Shown here one piece after another: positions 10,098 to 19,947 of a DNA stretch of 64,000 nt. This DNA is from Anaerolineae bacterium (GTDB lineage: Bacteria; Chloroflexota; Anaerolineae; Promineifilales; Promineifilaceae). Made by a program: the position numbers and the translations under genes. The number at the start of each line of letters is the position of its first letter. Position 1 is the first letter of the stretch. A model generated the notes under the pieces. The model saw nothing but the letters and a program-made list of their open reading frames with translations. It did not search any database and was not told the origin of the DNA. The DNA lies in contig JADLAX010000014.1 of NCBI GenBank assembly GCA_020848035.1, positions 62,001-126,000 on the forward strand, given 5' to 3'.

Positions 10098-11942
10098 TTA
10101 GAACCGCCGTTGTCCATGAACGCCATTCACCTGAGCCTTCTGCTTCGTCTCGTCATCGTCCGTTTCACCATCCTGCTTAAAACGGACTATCGTTTGCGAG
10201 GCATTTAAGGCCCGGCCAATTTCCCGTATGGCTACCTGCATTGCTTCGTCAACGTCTGTGGTTTTCAAAATCTTTTGGTTGATTTCGTTCAGCAGCGTTT
10301 CCCGGGAGGCTTGTTGCTGGGACGCTTCGTAGAGACTGGCATTGCGCAAACCCACCGCAACCTGGCTGGCAATGGCTTCCAACAAATCCACGTCCGCCTG
10401 AGTCAGACCGCCGGTAATGTTCTGCTGCACGTCGAGCACACCCAAAATCTGGCCACCGGTGATGATCGGTACCGCAACCTCCGCTTTGGTCTCGGGCAGC
10501 AGAGGATTGGGCAGCCAGGCTTCATCCTGAGAAGTATCAGGCACCAGCACAGGCCGGCCTGATTGACCGGCCCGCCCCACCAAACCGCGACCGGCCGGAA
10601 TTTGGTGGTGGTTGGCCAGCATTTGCTGACCCGCCTGGCCCGTACCACCCACCATGATCAGGTTTTGGCTTTTGTCGTCAAACAGGTAAATGTGAGCATG
10701 GTAATAATCAAACGCTTCTTTTACCAATTCAACTACGGCCGTTACCAGGGCTTGCCGTTCCAAAATGTTAGAAAGCTGGCGGCTGACACTGCCGCTAATC
10801 TCCAAAGCGCGGGTACGTTCGGCCACACGCTGCTCCAAAGAACCAATTAACTCTTGCAGCTGCGCCGTCATGTTGTTGAAGGCACTGGCCAGCTGGTTTA
10901 CTTCCACGTTACCTTCCACTTGTGCTCTCAGGTCCAAATTACCTTGCGCAACCTGAGCGGCCGTCTCCGTCAGAATTGTAATGGGGCCAGTCAACCAACG
11001 AGAAAGCGCAATACCAGCCGCACCGGCCAATATGGCAGAACCCAAAATAGCTATGGCCGATCTGACGATGGCTTGAACAACGCTCTGAAACGCTTCACGG
11101 GTTGGAACCTCGGTAACCACGGCCCAGTCGGGTGCGCCCAGCCCGGCAAAGGTTTGCAGCGTGTCGTCACCCAAAATACCAGGACCTACATAAGCGCCGT
11201 CCGTGTCGACATCTTTACCCTCAACAAATTCGCCCACTTCTATCAGTTGGCTGACGTTTTCACCTCTTAATACCCGGGCAGTATCAACAAAAGCCAGCAG
11301 CTTACCCTGCCGGTCCACCACGTATGCGTACCCGGTTTCGCCCACGTCCAGCTGATCCACCAAATCCCACATAAACTTCAGGTTGATTTCTGCGGCGAGC
11401 ATGCCCTGGTAATCGCCAAACACATCCAAAATGGGGACAGCAATGAGGATAAACGGTTCACTGCTGGCCGCGTCAATCGACACAGAGCTAATGTACCGTT
11501 CGCTTTGGTCAAACTGTCTGGCCAGGATTGTCGTTTCGTCAATAAACCCCTGCGAGCGCGAAGCTACCAGACGTGAACTATGAGTGAGCAGAGTACCGCT
11601 GGCATCATATAAAGCCAGCTGCCGGAAGGCGGGCTGAAAGCCCAGCGCGTTACCTAAAATTCGCTCCTGGTCTGCCTGGGGCACGGCGGCGACATTTTCC
11701 AGGGTAACGGCCGTTTCCAACACATTAAACTTGTCCTCAATGAAGTCACTCACATCGGCAGCCGCTTCTTGAGCCACCAGCTGCTGTTGACTAAATAAAA
11801 TCTCCCGCTGCGCCTGATAGTTAGAAAAAATCTGGAAAGCGCCAGAGATAAGCACAAGCATTACCGTAACAGCCACAAAAGTAATCGCAAAAAGCGCGGC
11901 CAACCTCATTCGCGCCCGGATTTCGAAGATTCGTTCTTTCAT
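10098..11942 (-). CDS. dCache-HAMP-GAF membrane sensor protein
   Basis: 614 aa. A membrane segment at about 15-37, then a ~250-residue periplasmic region with double-Cache features (YDASGTLL, GYAYVVDRQGKLLAF, WAVVTEVP), a second membrane segment near 293-315, a HAMP domain (315-370), an AERTRALE coiled coil and one GAF domain (about 395-545). Cache domains usually bind small organic ligands directly or through periplasmic binding proteins, which fits the substrate-binding lipoprotein encoded just upstream. It ends in the 45-residue GAF-start-like tail shared with the next two proteins plus a charged extension. No catalytic output domain is present. Confidence 0.87.
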   Translation of the reverse strand: MKERIFEIRARMRLAALFAITFVAVTVMLVLISGAFQIFSNYQAQREILFSQQQLVAQEAAADVSDFIEDKFNVLETAVTLENVAAVPQADQERILGNALGFQPAFRQLALYDASGTLLTHSSRLVASRSQGFIDETTILARQFDQSERYISSVSIDAASSEPFILIAVPILDVFGDYQGMLAAEINLKFMWDLVDQLDVGETGYAYVVDRQGKLLAFVDTARVLRGENVSQLIEVGEFVEGKDVDTDGAYVGPGILGDDTLQTFAGLGAPDWAVVTEVPTREAFQSVVQAIVRSAIAILGSAILAGAAGIALSRWLTGPITILTETAAQVAQGNLDLRAQVEGNVEVNQLASAFNNMTAQLQELIGSLEQRVAERTRALEISGSVSRQLSNILERQALVTAVVELVKEAFDYYHAHIYLFDDKSQNLIMVGGTGQAGQQMLANHHQIPAGRGLVGRAGQSGRPVLVPDTSQDEAWLPNPLLPETKAEVAVPIITGGQILGVLDVQQNITGGLTQADVDLLEAIASQVAVGLRNASLYEASQQQASRETLLNEINQKILKTTDVDEAMQVAIREIGRALNASQTIVRFKQDGETDDDETKQKAQVNGVHGQRRF

Positions 11943-12038
11943 AGTTTTACCCGCCGGGTTAGCTCAACAACCAACCTGTTATGGAGCCTCGCAACGCCGA
12001 TAAGAACCTGGCGACGTTCACCCCATAAAAGCATCAAA

Positions 12039-12068
12039 GGACGTGCCTGACCTTCGGCCGGCACGTCC
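12039..12068 (-). terminator. Intra-operon hairpin, possible attenuator
   Basis: A perfect 9-bp stem (GGACGTGCC at 12039-12047, GGCACGTCC at 12060-12068) with a 12-nt loop lies in the 134-bp gap between the substrate-binding gene and the sensor genes. Read on the minus strand it is followed by TTTGATGCTTTTA, a weak U-tract. It probably causes partial termination, so that the binding protein is made in excess of the sensors. Confidence 0.55.
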
Positions 12069-12076
12069 CCTTTTAC

Positions 12077-13093
12077 CTAACGAAAAATTTCATCTGCTTT
12101 AGCCAGCAGAGCTTCCGGTATTTCCAAACCCATCGCCTGCGCGGCACTGTAATCAATTTCAATATACGGCTCTGACGAAAGAACTGGCAAAGTGGCGGGG
12201 TCCGTGCCCCGCAGAACCTTATCAGCCTGCGCCGCCGCTGAAAGACCAGCCTCGTAGATACCCACATTCACGCCAAAAATTGAGGCATACCCTTCGGTAG
12301 AAGAATAAATACCCATCGTGGGGATCTGATACTCTTTGCCGAAGTCAGCCACGGCCAGAAAAACTTCGGGCACGGTAGCCAGCGGCTCTACCAAAAACAG
12401 AACAACATCAAAACCTGGCTCACCAGCCACCACCTGATCCTGTAAGAAAGCCGCAACTTCTGCCGCACTGCTGGCGGGCGCTTCCAATAACGTAACGCCA
12501 TCGGCCTCAGCGGCCGCGTGCAGCGCCTCTAGCTGCGAGGGCACAATCGGATAACCAGCCTGGTAAGGCACCACAATCCGGGTGGCATCAGGCATGATTT
12601 CGCGCAGCATTTCGTAACGAAGCAGAGCGATATCTACCCCAGGGTAGCGCACGCCCGTCACGTTGCCGCCGGGTGCTTGAATGGTGTCCACAATGCCCAA
12701 ACCTTCAATAAAAGCAAACGTGAATACAACCGGGATGTCGGTTCCTTCGGTTATATTTTTGGCTTCAATGGTTGCTTCCGTGGGAAAGGAAACAATCAGG
12801 TCAACGTCATCATCCACAAACTTCTGCAAAATTGATTGGTAGGTGGGAATGTCAAACTCGGTAACTTGCACATCGTAAACGATGTTTTCGCCTTCCACAT
12901 AGCCAAGCTCGGCCATGCCATCTTTGAATCCGGCTTCAATATCGGCCAGAAAAGAGATGCCCATTAACATACCAACGCGGTATGTTTTGGTTTCTTCGCC
13001 ACAACTGCTTATGGACAAAGCCACAAAGAGAATAATGATCAACAAGACCATAACTCTGCCTAAATGGGAACGCTCTCGTGTATTCCTTGTCAT
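12077..13093 (-). CDS. ABC-type substrate-binding lipoprotein (ABC_sub_bind/TrpX-like)
   Basis: 338 aa from the chosen ATG. A signal peptide with lipobox SISSC places the mature protein on the outer face of the membrane. The body matches the ABC_sub_bind family (periplasmic binding fold; motifs LGYVEGENI, DLIVSFPTEAT, IPVVFTF, GNVTGVRYP, PTMGIYSS). Family members bind small ligands such as amino acids, and some serve as sensor inputs rather than transport components. No permease or ATPase gene is nearby; the next four genes encode membrane sensors, so a sensory role is inferred. The frame extends 34 codons upstream, but the ATG at 13091-13093 has GAGGAG about 10 nt upstream and directly precedes the signal peptide. 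Confidence 0.85.
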   Translation of the reverse strand: MTRNTRERSHLGRVMVLLIIILFVALSISSCGEETKTYRVGMLMGISFLADIEAGFKDGMAELGYVEGENIVYDVQVTEFDIPTYQSILQKFVDDDVDLIVSFPTEATIEAKNITEGTDIPVVFTFAFIEGLGIVDTIQAPGGNVTGVRYPGVDIALLRYEMLREIMPDATRIVVPYQAGYPIVPSQLEALHAAAEADGVTLLEAPASSAAEVAAFLQDQVVAGEPGFDVVLFLVEPLATVPEVFLAVADFGKEYQIPTMGIYSSTEGYASIFGVNVGIYEAGLSAAAQADKVLRGTDPATLPVLSSEPYIEIDYSAAQAMGLEIPEALLAKADEIFR

Positions 13094-13238
13094 TTTTTGT
13101 GTACTCCTCAACATGTTTTGGTGTTTTACAGCCATTGCGTGGCTTGCATCCCCTGCTTTGTGGAGACTACAATTTGTGGTGCATGGCCTACACACATACT
13201 TCTCATTGATGGGTCCAGTACCCGGGGAAATTGATGCT

Positions 13239-13268
13239 GTTATAAACTGTTCGGATCAAGTTTGTAAA
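13239..13268 (-). promoter_or_regulatory. Predicted sigma70 promoter for the binding-protein/sensor operon
   Basis: On the minus strand TTTACA (13263-13268) is followed 18 bp later by TATAAC (13239-13244), each one mismatch from consensus. This would give a 5' leader of about 140 nt before the lipoprotein start. The rest of 13094-13553 shows no gene I can support. Confidence 0.5.
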
Positions 13269-13553
13269 ACCAGCAGTTTGCAAGATTTCGGACACTCACA
13301 AAATGGATTTTACTTGCGTAACTCACAAAAAGTCTGGCTGTTTGTTGTAAAAACTCTTCTGTGATTGACGGGTTACGGCCGTTCATTTGCCAGTTCTCCC
13401 CTAGCTCTGAAGGTAGCCCAGGAAGATGCAAATTATCATAGCATAAAAAAAACGTATTCCGGCGTGAAGGAGGCGTTATGACCTCCTGTGATTTGTGGGA
13501 AAATAGTACCGCGAGAACACATACTCGCAGTTAACAATGAACACCAAAAAATA

Positions 13554-13577
13554 AAAATAGCCTATTCAGGCTATTTT
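13554..13577 (-). terminator. Rho-independent terminator after gatB
   Basis: AAAATAGCC and GGCTATTTT form a 9-bp stem around a 6-nt loop. On the minus strand it is followed by TTTTATTTTTT, and it lies 33 nt beyond the gatB stop. The plus-strand reading is also followed by T-rich sequence, so it may work both ways. Confidence 0.85.
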
Positions 13578-13609
13578 CGTTTTTGCTGACTTTTGGTGAC
13601 GATCTGGCG

Positions 13610-15067
13610 TTACTTTTTGGCGGTCAATGCGACATCCAGCAGCTGGTTTACCAGGGCGGGATTGGCCTTACCCTGGGTCTGGCGCATCACCTGCCCCACA
13701 AACCAGCCGCGCAGCTTCTCTTCACCTGCCAGGTAGCGGCTAATCTGATCAGGGTGATTGTTGAGGATTTGGGTGATAACGGCCGTAATCGCCGCATCAT
13801 CCGAAATTTGGGCCAATCCTTTGCTTTCTACAATTTGGGCCGGCGCGCTGCCGGTGGCAAACATTTCCGCCAGCACCTCTTTGGCGGTGTTGTTGTTGAT
13901 GGTCTGCTTTTCCACCAGGCTGATCAGCGCCACCAGGGCAGCGGGCGTCACCAGGATGGCGTCGATGCTCAGTTTGGCTTCGTTCATCAGGCGGAACAGC
14001 TCGTTGATCATCCAGTTGGCCAGGGATTTGGGGGTGGTGCCAACTGCGTTGGCTTGGGTAACGGCCGTATCAAACCATTCCGCCACCGCCCGTTCTTCGC
14101 TCAGCACACGAGCGTCATACTCGGACAGGCCGTAGGTGGTCATGTAGCGAGCGATTTTGGCGTCGGGCAGTTCGGGCAGGCTGGCGCGCACTTCTTCAAT
14201 CCAGGCGTTGTCCAGATGCAGCGGCGGCAGGTCGGGTTCGGGGAAGTAGCGGTAATCTTCGGCCTCTTCCTTGGTGCGCTGGCTAAACGTTTCGCGGCGG
14301 CCTTCGTGCCAGCCGCGCGTTTCCTGGATGACCTTGCCACCAGATTGGAGTACGGCCGTTTGCCGGGCGATTTCATACGCGGTGCCATCGGCCAAAACCC
14401 GGAAGCTGTTCAGGTTCTTCAGCTCGGTGCGAGTGCCAAACTGGCTGCTGCCCACCGGGCGAATGCTGATATTTGGCTCCACGCGCAAAACGCCCTTTTC
14501 CATGTCGCCGGAGTTAACGCCCAGGTAGCGCAAAATCTGGCGCACTTTCATGGCGTACGCCCGCGCCTCTTCGCCAGAGCGAATGTCTGGCTCGGTGACG
14601 ATTTCCAGCAGCGGTACGCCCGCCCGGTTGTAATCGACCAGCGAAGTGCCATCGTCCTGGTGGGTGAGCTTGCCGGTGTCTTCTTCCATGTGGACGCGGC
14701 GAATGCCGATGCGCTTGGTTTCGCCGGTTTCCAGCTCCACATCCAGCCAGCCGTTCACGCCCAGCGGCTGCTCGTACTGGCTAATTTGGTACCCTTTGGG
14801 CAGGTCGGGATAAAAGTAATTTTTGCGGGCGAAGATGTTGTGGTGGTTGATGGTGCAGTTGAGCGCCAGGGCCACGCGGGTGGCATATTCGACCGCTTTT
14901 TCGTTAATCACGGGTAATGTGCCGGGCATACCAAGACAGAGGGGGGAAACGGCCGTGTTCGGTGCCGCTTCTACACTGTCCACCACTTTGGCTTTAGAAA
15001 ACATCTTCGATTCGGTCATCAATTCGGCATGCATTTCCAGGCCGATGACGGGTTCGTAGTCAGTCAT
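13610..15067 (-). CDS. gatB: Asp-tRNA(Asn)/Glu-tRNA(Gln) amidotransferase subunit B
   Basis: 485 aa. GatB binds the mischarged tRNA and activates the Glu/Asp side chain in the GatCAB complex. The family hallmarks are clear: [12 protein letters not shown] at the N-terminus, [58 protein letters not shown], then the helical and YqeY-like C-terminal domains involved in tRNA binding. Length is normal. The ATG at 15065-15067 has GGA just upstream; an in-frame TTG two codons earlier is less likely. gatC and gatA lie about 5-6 kb upstream on the same strand with other genes between, so this is a split gat locus. Confidence 0.97.
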   Translation of the reverse strand: MTDYEPVIGLEMHAELMTESKMFSKAKVVDSVEAAPNTAVSPLCLGMPGTLPVINEKAVEYATRVALALNCTINHHNIFARKNYFYPDLPKGYQISQYEQPLGVNGWLDVELETGETKRIGIRRVHMEEDTGKLTHQDDGTSLVDYNRAGVPLLEIVTEPDIRSGEEARAYAMKVRQILRYLGVNSGDMEKGVLRVEPNISIRPVGSSQFGTRTELKNLNSFRVLADGTAYEIARQTAVLQSGGKVIQETRGWHEGRRETFSQRTKEEAEDYRYFPEPDLPPLHLDNAWIEEVRASLPELPDAKIARYMTTYGLSEYDARVLSEERAVAEWFDTAVTQANAVGTTPKSLANWMINELFRLMNEAKLSIDAILVTPAALVALISLVEKQTINNNTAKEVLAEMFATGSAPAQIVESKGLAQISDDAAITAVITQILNNHPDQISRYLAGEEKLRGWFVGQVMRQTQGKANPALVNQLLDVALTAKK

Positions 15068-15119
15068 GATCAATCCATTCTAAAAATTTGACGCAAAGGC
15101 GCAAAGAAGCAAAGAATTT

Positions 15120-15533
15120 TTATTTTGGCGTCCAGGCGAGGATATCATCACCCAGTTTGATAAGGTCATCCAACCCATTTTCAATCACTGCTGCAACAAT
15201 GGCGATGTCCATTTTCTGGTATTGGTGCACGATCATGTTGCGAAAATGAACCATGTTGATCAGCTTTTGCCGCAGTTCATTATCGATAATATTTTGTTCT
15301 GCCAGTAGAGTAAAACTCTCAGAACTTGATGTGGGAATACCAATCTTGTGTGTTTTGATCAGGTGATTGGCCAGGTCGATGCTTTGTTCACAGGCGCGCA
15401 GCACATTCATAACGGCCGCATCCTGACGCGTAAAGTTCATAGCAAACCCGTCAGGATCGGCATTAAACTCAGCACGAGCGCGAGCAATGCACCGTTGAAT
15501 ACTTTGAATCTTGTTGAGAACGATATCGTTCAT
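15120..15533 (-). CDS. hepT: HepT-like HEPN ribonuclease toxin
   Basis: 137 aa, all-helical DUF86/HepT type. The active-site motif RX4HXY is visible as RNMIVHQY. In characterised pairs the Arg and His cleave RNA and the Tyr is AMPylated by MntA to switch the toxin off. The N-terminal helix (KIQSIQRCIARAR) and the helical bundle fit the family. Its start overlaps the stop of the mntA-like gene by 4 bp (ATGA), so the antitoxin is translated first and the two are coupled. Toxin activity itself is inferred. Confidence 0.85.
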   Translation of the reverse strand: MNDIVLNKIQSIQRCIARARAEFNADPDGFAMNFTRQDAAVMNVLRACEQSIDLANHLIKTHKIGIPTSSSESFTLLAEQNIIDNELRQKLINMVHFRNMIVHQYQKMDIAIVAAVIENGLDDLIKLGDDILAWTPK

Positions 15534-15943
15534 ACGTCGTAAGCCCGCCCTGATTCTTTGAAAGCAGCCAATATTTCACGCCGCTCTTCATTGAGCTTCT
15601 GGTAATAAGATAAGGTGAGCATCTCAAATTCAGCCGCAGCATAATCATCTGCGCAATAAATCTGCCGTCCTGTCATCACAATTTCTTTTTGAAAGACGGT
15701 GGAAACTTGCCGCAGATTCACTAAATCAACTTCCTTGCCTAATAACTCAGCCAGTGCCATGTGCAATTCACCCAAAAGCAGGTTGCCCCCTGCTTTGGCT
15801 TGTTCTGGAGGCAGCAGGAGGGCAATGTCTACGTCGCTAGACGGCCGTTCATCCTCCGTGCCATACGAGCCAAACAGGTACACAGCCTGCACCTGTGGGG
15901 TGTGGGTCAAAATGGTTTGGACAATCTGCTCGTTCATTTTCAT
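15530..15943 (-). CDS. mntA: MntA-like minimal nucleotidyltransferase antitoxin
   Basis: 137 aa. The polymerase-beta nucleotidyltransferase signature GSX10DXD is complete (GS at the FGSYG motif, then DVD), with a hydrophobic strand before it (VQAVYLFGS). MntA enzymes transfer AMP units to the Tyr of HepT and neutralise it. The gene sits directly upstream of the HEPN toxin gene with a 4-bp overlap, the usual organisation of type VII toxin-antitoxin systems. Two possible start ATGs lie 6 nt apart (15943 and 15937); neither has an obvious ribosome site. Confidence 0.85.
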   Translation of the reverse strand: MKMNEQIVQTILTHTPQVQAVYLFGSYGTEDERPSSDVDIALLLPPEQAKAGGNLLLGELHMALAELLGKEVDLVNLRQVSTVFQKEIVMTGRQIYCADDYAAAEFEMLTLSYYQKLNEERREILAAFKESGRAYDV

Positions 15944-15993
15944 GACGTTAGTGTAACAAATTTTGGACTACCAGTTGAAATTCGGCCGTTTTC

Positions 15994-17157
<1,164 letters not shown>

Positions 17158-17266
17158 TGTTTTCTCCTCGAATTTTGGACGCAGAGATGGGGCAGAAGCC
17201 ACAGAGAGCAGATAATCGATCTTATTGCACTCCGCGTCTCACTCTCCTATCCAGGTATAGACTTAA

Positions 17267-17677
17267 TTAGTCGGTTTTGAGCTTACTGCAATCATCAATA
17301 AGCGTCGTAAAATTAGGTGAATCAAAACTAATCCCAACCGCAGGCTTCCGATTGGTTTTAATATTTGGCGGTTCATGATAATGGTGGGGAAATGTGGGCA
17401 CTAATGTTGGGTTTTCAGGGTGTGGTTGAGGATCATACCAACGAATTTTTTCTGCTTCACGATAAACAGCGTAGCTATAATTTTGGATTTTTCCGACTCT
17501 GAAATCCAAAACTTCCAGAATGCGCAGTCTGAGCCCATTGCTTAATTTTAGTTCACCTTCAACGATGGCCGTTAAGGCACTGCTGCTGTACAACCGCAGC
17601 GTAGAGATTTGAACTTGCGAATGGTCCACCAGACCGTACACAAGTCGCTCGTATTCGGAACGGGCTGGTATGGGCAT
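17267..17677 (-). CDS. DUF6516 (TumE-like) putative toxin
   Basis: 136 aa. Resembles DUF6516/TumE-like proteins, small beta-rich proteins often found in toxin-antitoxin-like pairs; diagnostic features are YSYAVYREAEKIRWYD followed by a HPE...FPHHYHE stretch rich in His. Catalytic activity is not established from what I can see. It lies 8 nt downstream of a small acidic protein gene, which would be its partner. Confidence 0.65.
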   Translation of the reverse strand: MPIPARSEYERLVYGLVDHSQVQISTLRLYSSSALTAIVEGELKLSNGLRLRILEVLDFRVGKIQNYSYAVYREAEKIRWYDPQPHPENPTLVPTFPHHYHEPPNIKTNRKPAVGISFDSPNFTTLIDDCSKLKTD

Positions 17678-17685
17678 GAGGCACG

Positions 17686-17994
17686 TTAATTGGTAGCCGG
17701 AAATGATGGCTCTGGTGGTGTGATAGAAATAGTTGAACCTTTACTTTTGGCCCGCAGTTGGCGTAACCGATTGTGTGATAAGGTTTGTAAAGCGGTCTCC
17801 CGGTCTAACTTAATCTGGTAAAAACCGGCCCAAAGTGCAAAATCTTCAGTATGGTCACCATCATCCAAAGCCCCCTGCTGATACAGCTCAAAAAAATCAG
17901 CAGAACTTAACCAGTAACGGCGTTCAAAACGTCGCGTTGTTTCATCGGCAGCGCGTAAATCGTCTAAAATTTCGGTAATTGTGGCATTTGTCAT
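17686..17994 (-). CDS. Small protein, putative partner of the DUF6516 protein
   Basis: 102 aa, not recognised. The N-terminal half is strongly acidic and helical (ITEILDDLRAADET, DDGDHTEDFALWAGFY); the C-terminus is basic and Pro-rich. A good ribosome site (AGGTGA) precedes the ATG. Its position 8 nt before the DUF6516 gene and its size suggest an antitoxin, but no DNA-binding motif is evident, so this is inference from context only. Confidence 0.6.
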   Translation of the reverse strand: MTNATITEILDDLRAADETTRRFERRYWLSSADFFELYQQGALDDGDHTEDFALWAGFYQIKLDRETALQTLSHNRLRQLRAKSKGSTISITPPEPSFPATN

Positions 17995-18076
17995 GATTTA
18001 TCACCTGTCTTGCTGAGTGTAAACAGTATAGCATTTTTGCAGATGGCTCACAATTTTCAGGCAGTCCCAAGCTAAC

Positions 18077-19078
18077 TCAATCAAGCTCAATGGTTGAATT
18101 GTCACCCAAGAACAATTTATAGCTTTTGCCTACAATTTTTGTGTTTTCGCCGATGAGTGCGCCGTCGAGAACGCAGTTTTCGATATACGCGCCCGCGTCG
18201 ATGATGCTGTTGCGGATGACGCTGTTTTTCACGGTCGCCCCGGCCGCGATGCTGACAAACGGGCCGATGACACATTGATCGATAACGGCCGTTTCATGCA
18301 AAAACACCGGCGGCAGGGCGGTAAAATCCTCGGCATAGCTGCGGTCGATGGCATCGTCGGTGCCGTAGCCCAGCGCCAGCAGCTTCTGGTTGGTGCTTAA
18401 CATAAAGTCTGGCTTGCCCGCGTCCAGCCAGAAAATGGTGGGCTTGGCTTTGATGACCGCGCCCTGCTCCAGCATAACGTGATAGGCATCCACCAGGTAA
18501 AACTCGCCCTTGGTGCGCCGATCCTGTTCGATGATGGTTTGGATAGCGTTGTGGAGGGAACGGCCGTTCTTAAACCAGTAAATCCCCGCCAACACCTGCT
18601 TGTGCTCCATCGTGCTCGGCTTCTCGATGAAATCGTGCACCACGTCGTTTTCATCCGTCACCACCACGCCAAAGGTGCGCGGATCTTCCATCTCCTGCAC
18701 CAAAATCACGCCATCGACACCCGGCTCAGCAATTTCCGTGTACTTCGCGTCCACGATGCCGTCGCCAAACGCCACCAGCACCTCACCCTCGTCCAGAAAA
18801 TTGCGACACATCCAGATGGCGTGCGCCTGCCCCAGCGCCTCTTCCTGCACCACAAAATGGGCGTCCAGGTGTGGGTAATGCGCCCGAATCCACGCCTCAA
18901 TCTCGTCGCCTTTGTAGCCCACCACAAAAATCACCTCTTCCGTGGTGATGTCCGCCATCAAATTGAGCAGATGGCCAATGATGGTGTTACCCGCCACGTT
19001 CAGCAGCGGCTTGGCGCGGCTCCAGGTGTGCGGCCGCATTCTTGTGCCAAAACCAGCGAGGGGAATGATGACTTTCAT
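18077..19078 (-). CDS. Sugar-1-phosphate nucleotidyltransferase with left-handed beta-helix
   Basis: 333 aa. The N-terminal ~240 residues are an NTP_transferase domain of the RmlA/GlmU type: the nucleotide loop is IIPLAGFGTRMRPHTWSRAKPLL, with a catalytic metal site at FGDGIVDA and a sugar-binding EKP motif (FIEKPS). The C-terminal ~80 residues carry hexapeptide-type repeats (VSIAAGATVKNSVI, AYIENCVLDGALIGENTKI) of a left-handed beta-helix. It makes NDP-sugars (UDP- or dTDP-glucose type) for surface polysaccharide or glycoconjugates; the exact sugar and base cannot be told. GGAG precedes the start by 6 nt. No glycosyltransferase genes are adjacent. Confidence 0.88.
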   Translation of the reverse strand: MKVIIPLAGFGTRMRPHTWSRAKPLLNVAGNTIIGHLLNLMADITTEEVIFVVGYKGDEIEAWIRAHYPHLDAHFVVQEEALGQAHAIWMCRNFLDEGEVLVAFGDGIVDAKYTEIAEPGVDGVILVQEMEDPRTFGVVVTDENDVVHDFIEKPSTMEHKQVLAGIYWFKNGRSLHNAIQTIIEQDRRTKGEFYLVDAYHVMLEQGAVIKAKPTIFWLDAGKPDFMLSTNQKLLALGYGTDDAIDRSYAEDFTALPPVFLHETAVIDQCVIGPFVSIAAGATVKNSVIRNSIIDAGAYIENCVLDGALIGENTKIVGKSYKLFLGDNSTIELD

Positions 19079-19146
19079 TGTGTGCTCCGTGTTTCGGTAA
19101 GCGGTTATCCGTTATCGGTGAACGGTCTGGGCCGATAATGTTTGGA

Positions 19147-19494
19147 TTAAAGTGGCAAGAACAAGAACTTGTTCATTAAATCGGTGGGTTCCCCGGCCGT
19201 AGCGATGAGTTCCAAGTCGCGAATACAAATCCCGATAGGCACCCGCAGTTGATGGGCATAAATCACGCCATGAAATGCCACATTTTGTCTTTGACGCCTG
19301 GAGGCTTCAACTAGCAGATCATCATCTTGTGTGAAGAGAACGCGCTCTAGTTCAGATGCCCTATCGAGCAGTGCCGGATCAGGTAAAGTGCTGCTGCCAT
19401 CTTCAAAAGCAGTAAGCACATCTACGCCGCGCAGGCGGAGCCCAACCGTAATGGCTCGCGGCACATGCTGATCCATGTAAAGAGACAAAGCCAC
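19147..19494 (-). CDS. DUF5615 PIN-like protein (putative toxin)
   Basis: 115 aa. DUF5615 proteins have a PIN-like nuclease fold; here the acidic positions are visible at the N-terminus (YMDQHVP), in GVDVLTAFEDG and in the FTQDDDLL motif. They commonly form operons with DUF433 proteins and are regarded as VapBC-like toxin-antitoxin pairs. The start is a GTG overlapping the upstream stop by one nucleotide (TAGTG), with AAGGGA upstream. RNase activity is inferred from the family. Confidence 0.8.
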   Translation of the reverse strand: MALSLYMDQHVPRAITVGLRLRGVDVLTAFEDGSSTLPDPALLDRASELERVLFTQDDDLLVEASRRQRQNVAFHGVIYAHQLRVPIGICIRDLELIATAGEPTDLMNKFLFLPL

Positions 19495-19811
19495 TAAAGT
19501 AATCCCTTTTCTTTGAGTCTGGCTGCCAAAGGTGATGGCTCCGCTTGCTGTTGAATCTGATCCACTCGCACCAAGCGCTGCTCAATTTCCTGCTCAAACG
19601 TTTCCCGGTGATCCCAGTAGTAGGCCAAAGCCGAATAAATCTGACCAAGAGAGAGGTGAGGAAACTGAAAATGCAGCTCTTCGGCACTCCACCCATAAGC
19701 AATTCGGGCCAACACAAGCTCTATGACCTTCATGGTCGTATCTGCCAAAATTGGCACGCCGTCTTCTGTTAAGGCAATGTGCTCATATCGGGTTTGTGTC
19801 AGCATATTCAT
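19494..19811 (-). CDS. DUF433 protein (putative antitoxin)
   Basis: 105 aa, DUF433 (VapB45-like) winged-helix protein: HIALTEDGVPILADTTMKV, then WSAEELHFQFPHLSLGQIYSALAYYWDH, the helix-turn-helix core in which the LSLGQIYSAL segment is the recognition-helix region. Encoded immediately upstream of and translationally coupled to the DUF5615 PIN-like gene. It is expected to repress its own promoter and bind the toxin. Two start ATGs are possible (19811 or 19805); GGAG lies just upstream. Confidence 0.82.
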   Translation of the reverse strand: MNMLTQTRYEHIALTEDGVPILADTTMKVIELVLARIAYGWSAEELHFQFPHLSLGQIYSALAYYWDHRETFEQEIEQRLVRVDQIQQQAEPSPLAARLKEKGLL

Positions 19812-19879
19812 TCGCTCCAGGTAATTTTCAGATCACCTATATCATGTCGGATGAGTTCCTCAGCGTCAAGCCAGTGTTC

Positions 19880-19947
19880 GGTAATCCGTTATCCGTAATC
19901 GGTCAACAACGGTTTACCGATTACCGTTCACCGATTACCGGCAATCG
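19880..19947 (-). repeat. Iterated-word inverted repeat (GGTAATC family)
   Basis: Words of the type GTAATCCG/GTAATCGGT on the left and ACCGATTACC on the right form an imperfect hairpin. It overlaps the last codons of gatA, whose stop is at 19921-19923. A related hairpin is at 49499-49561, and loose copies of the same words occur at 19095-19125. Confidence 0.7.

Noticed and set aside
12077..13093. ABC transporter operon
   Set aside because: Only the binding protein is present; all following genes encode GAF sensors and no permease or ATPase is found.
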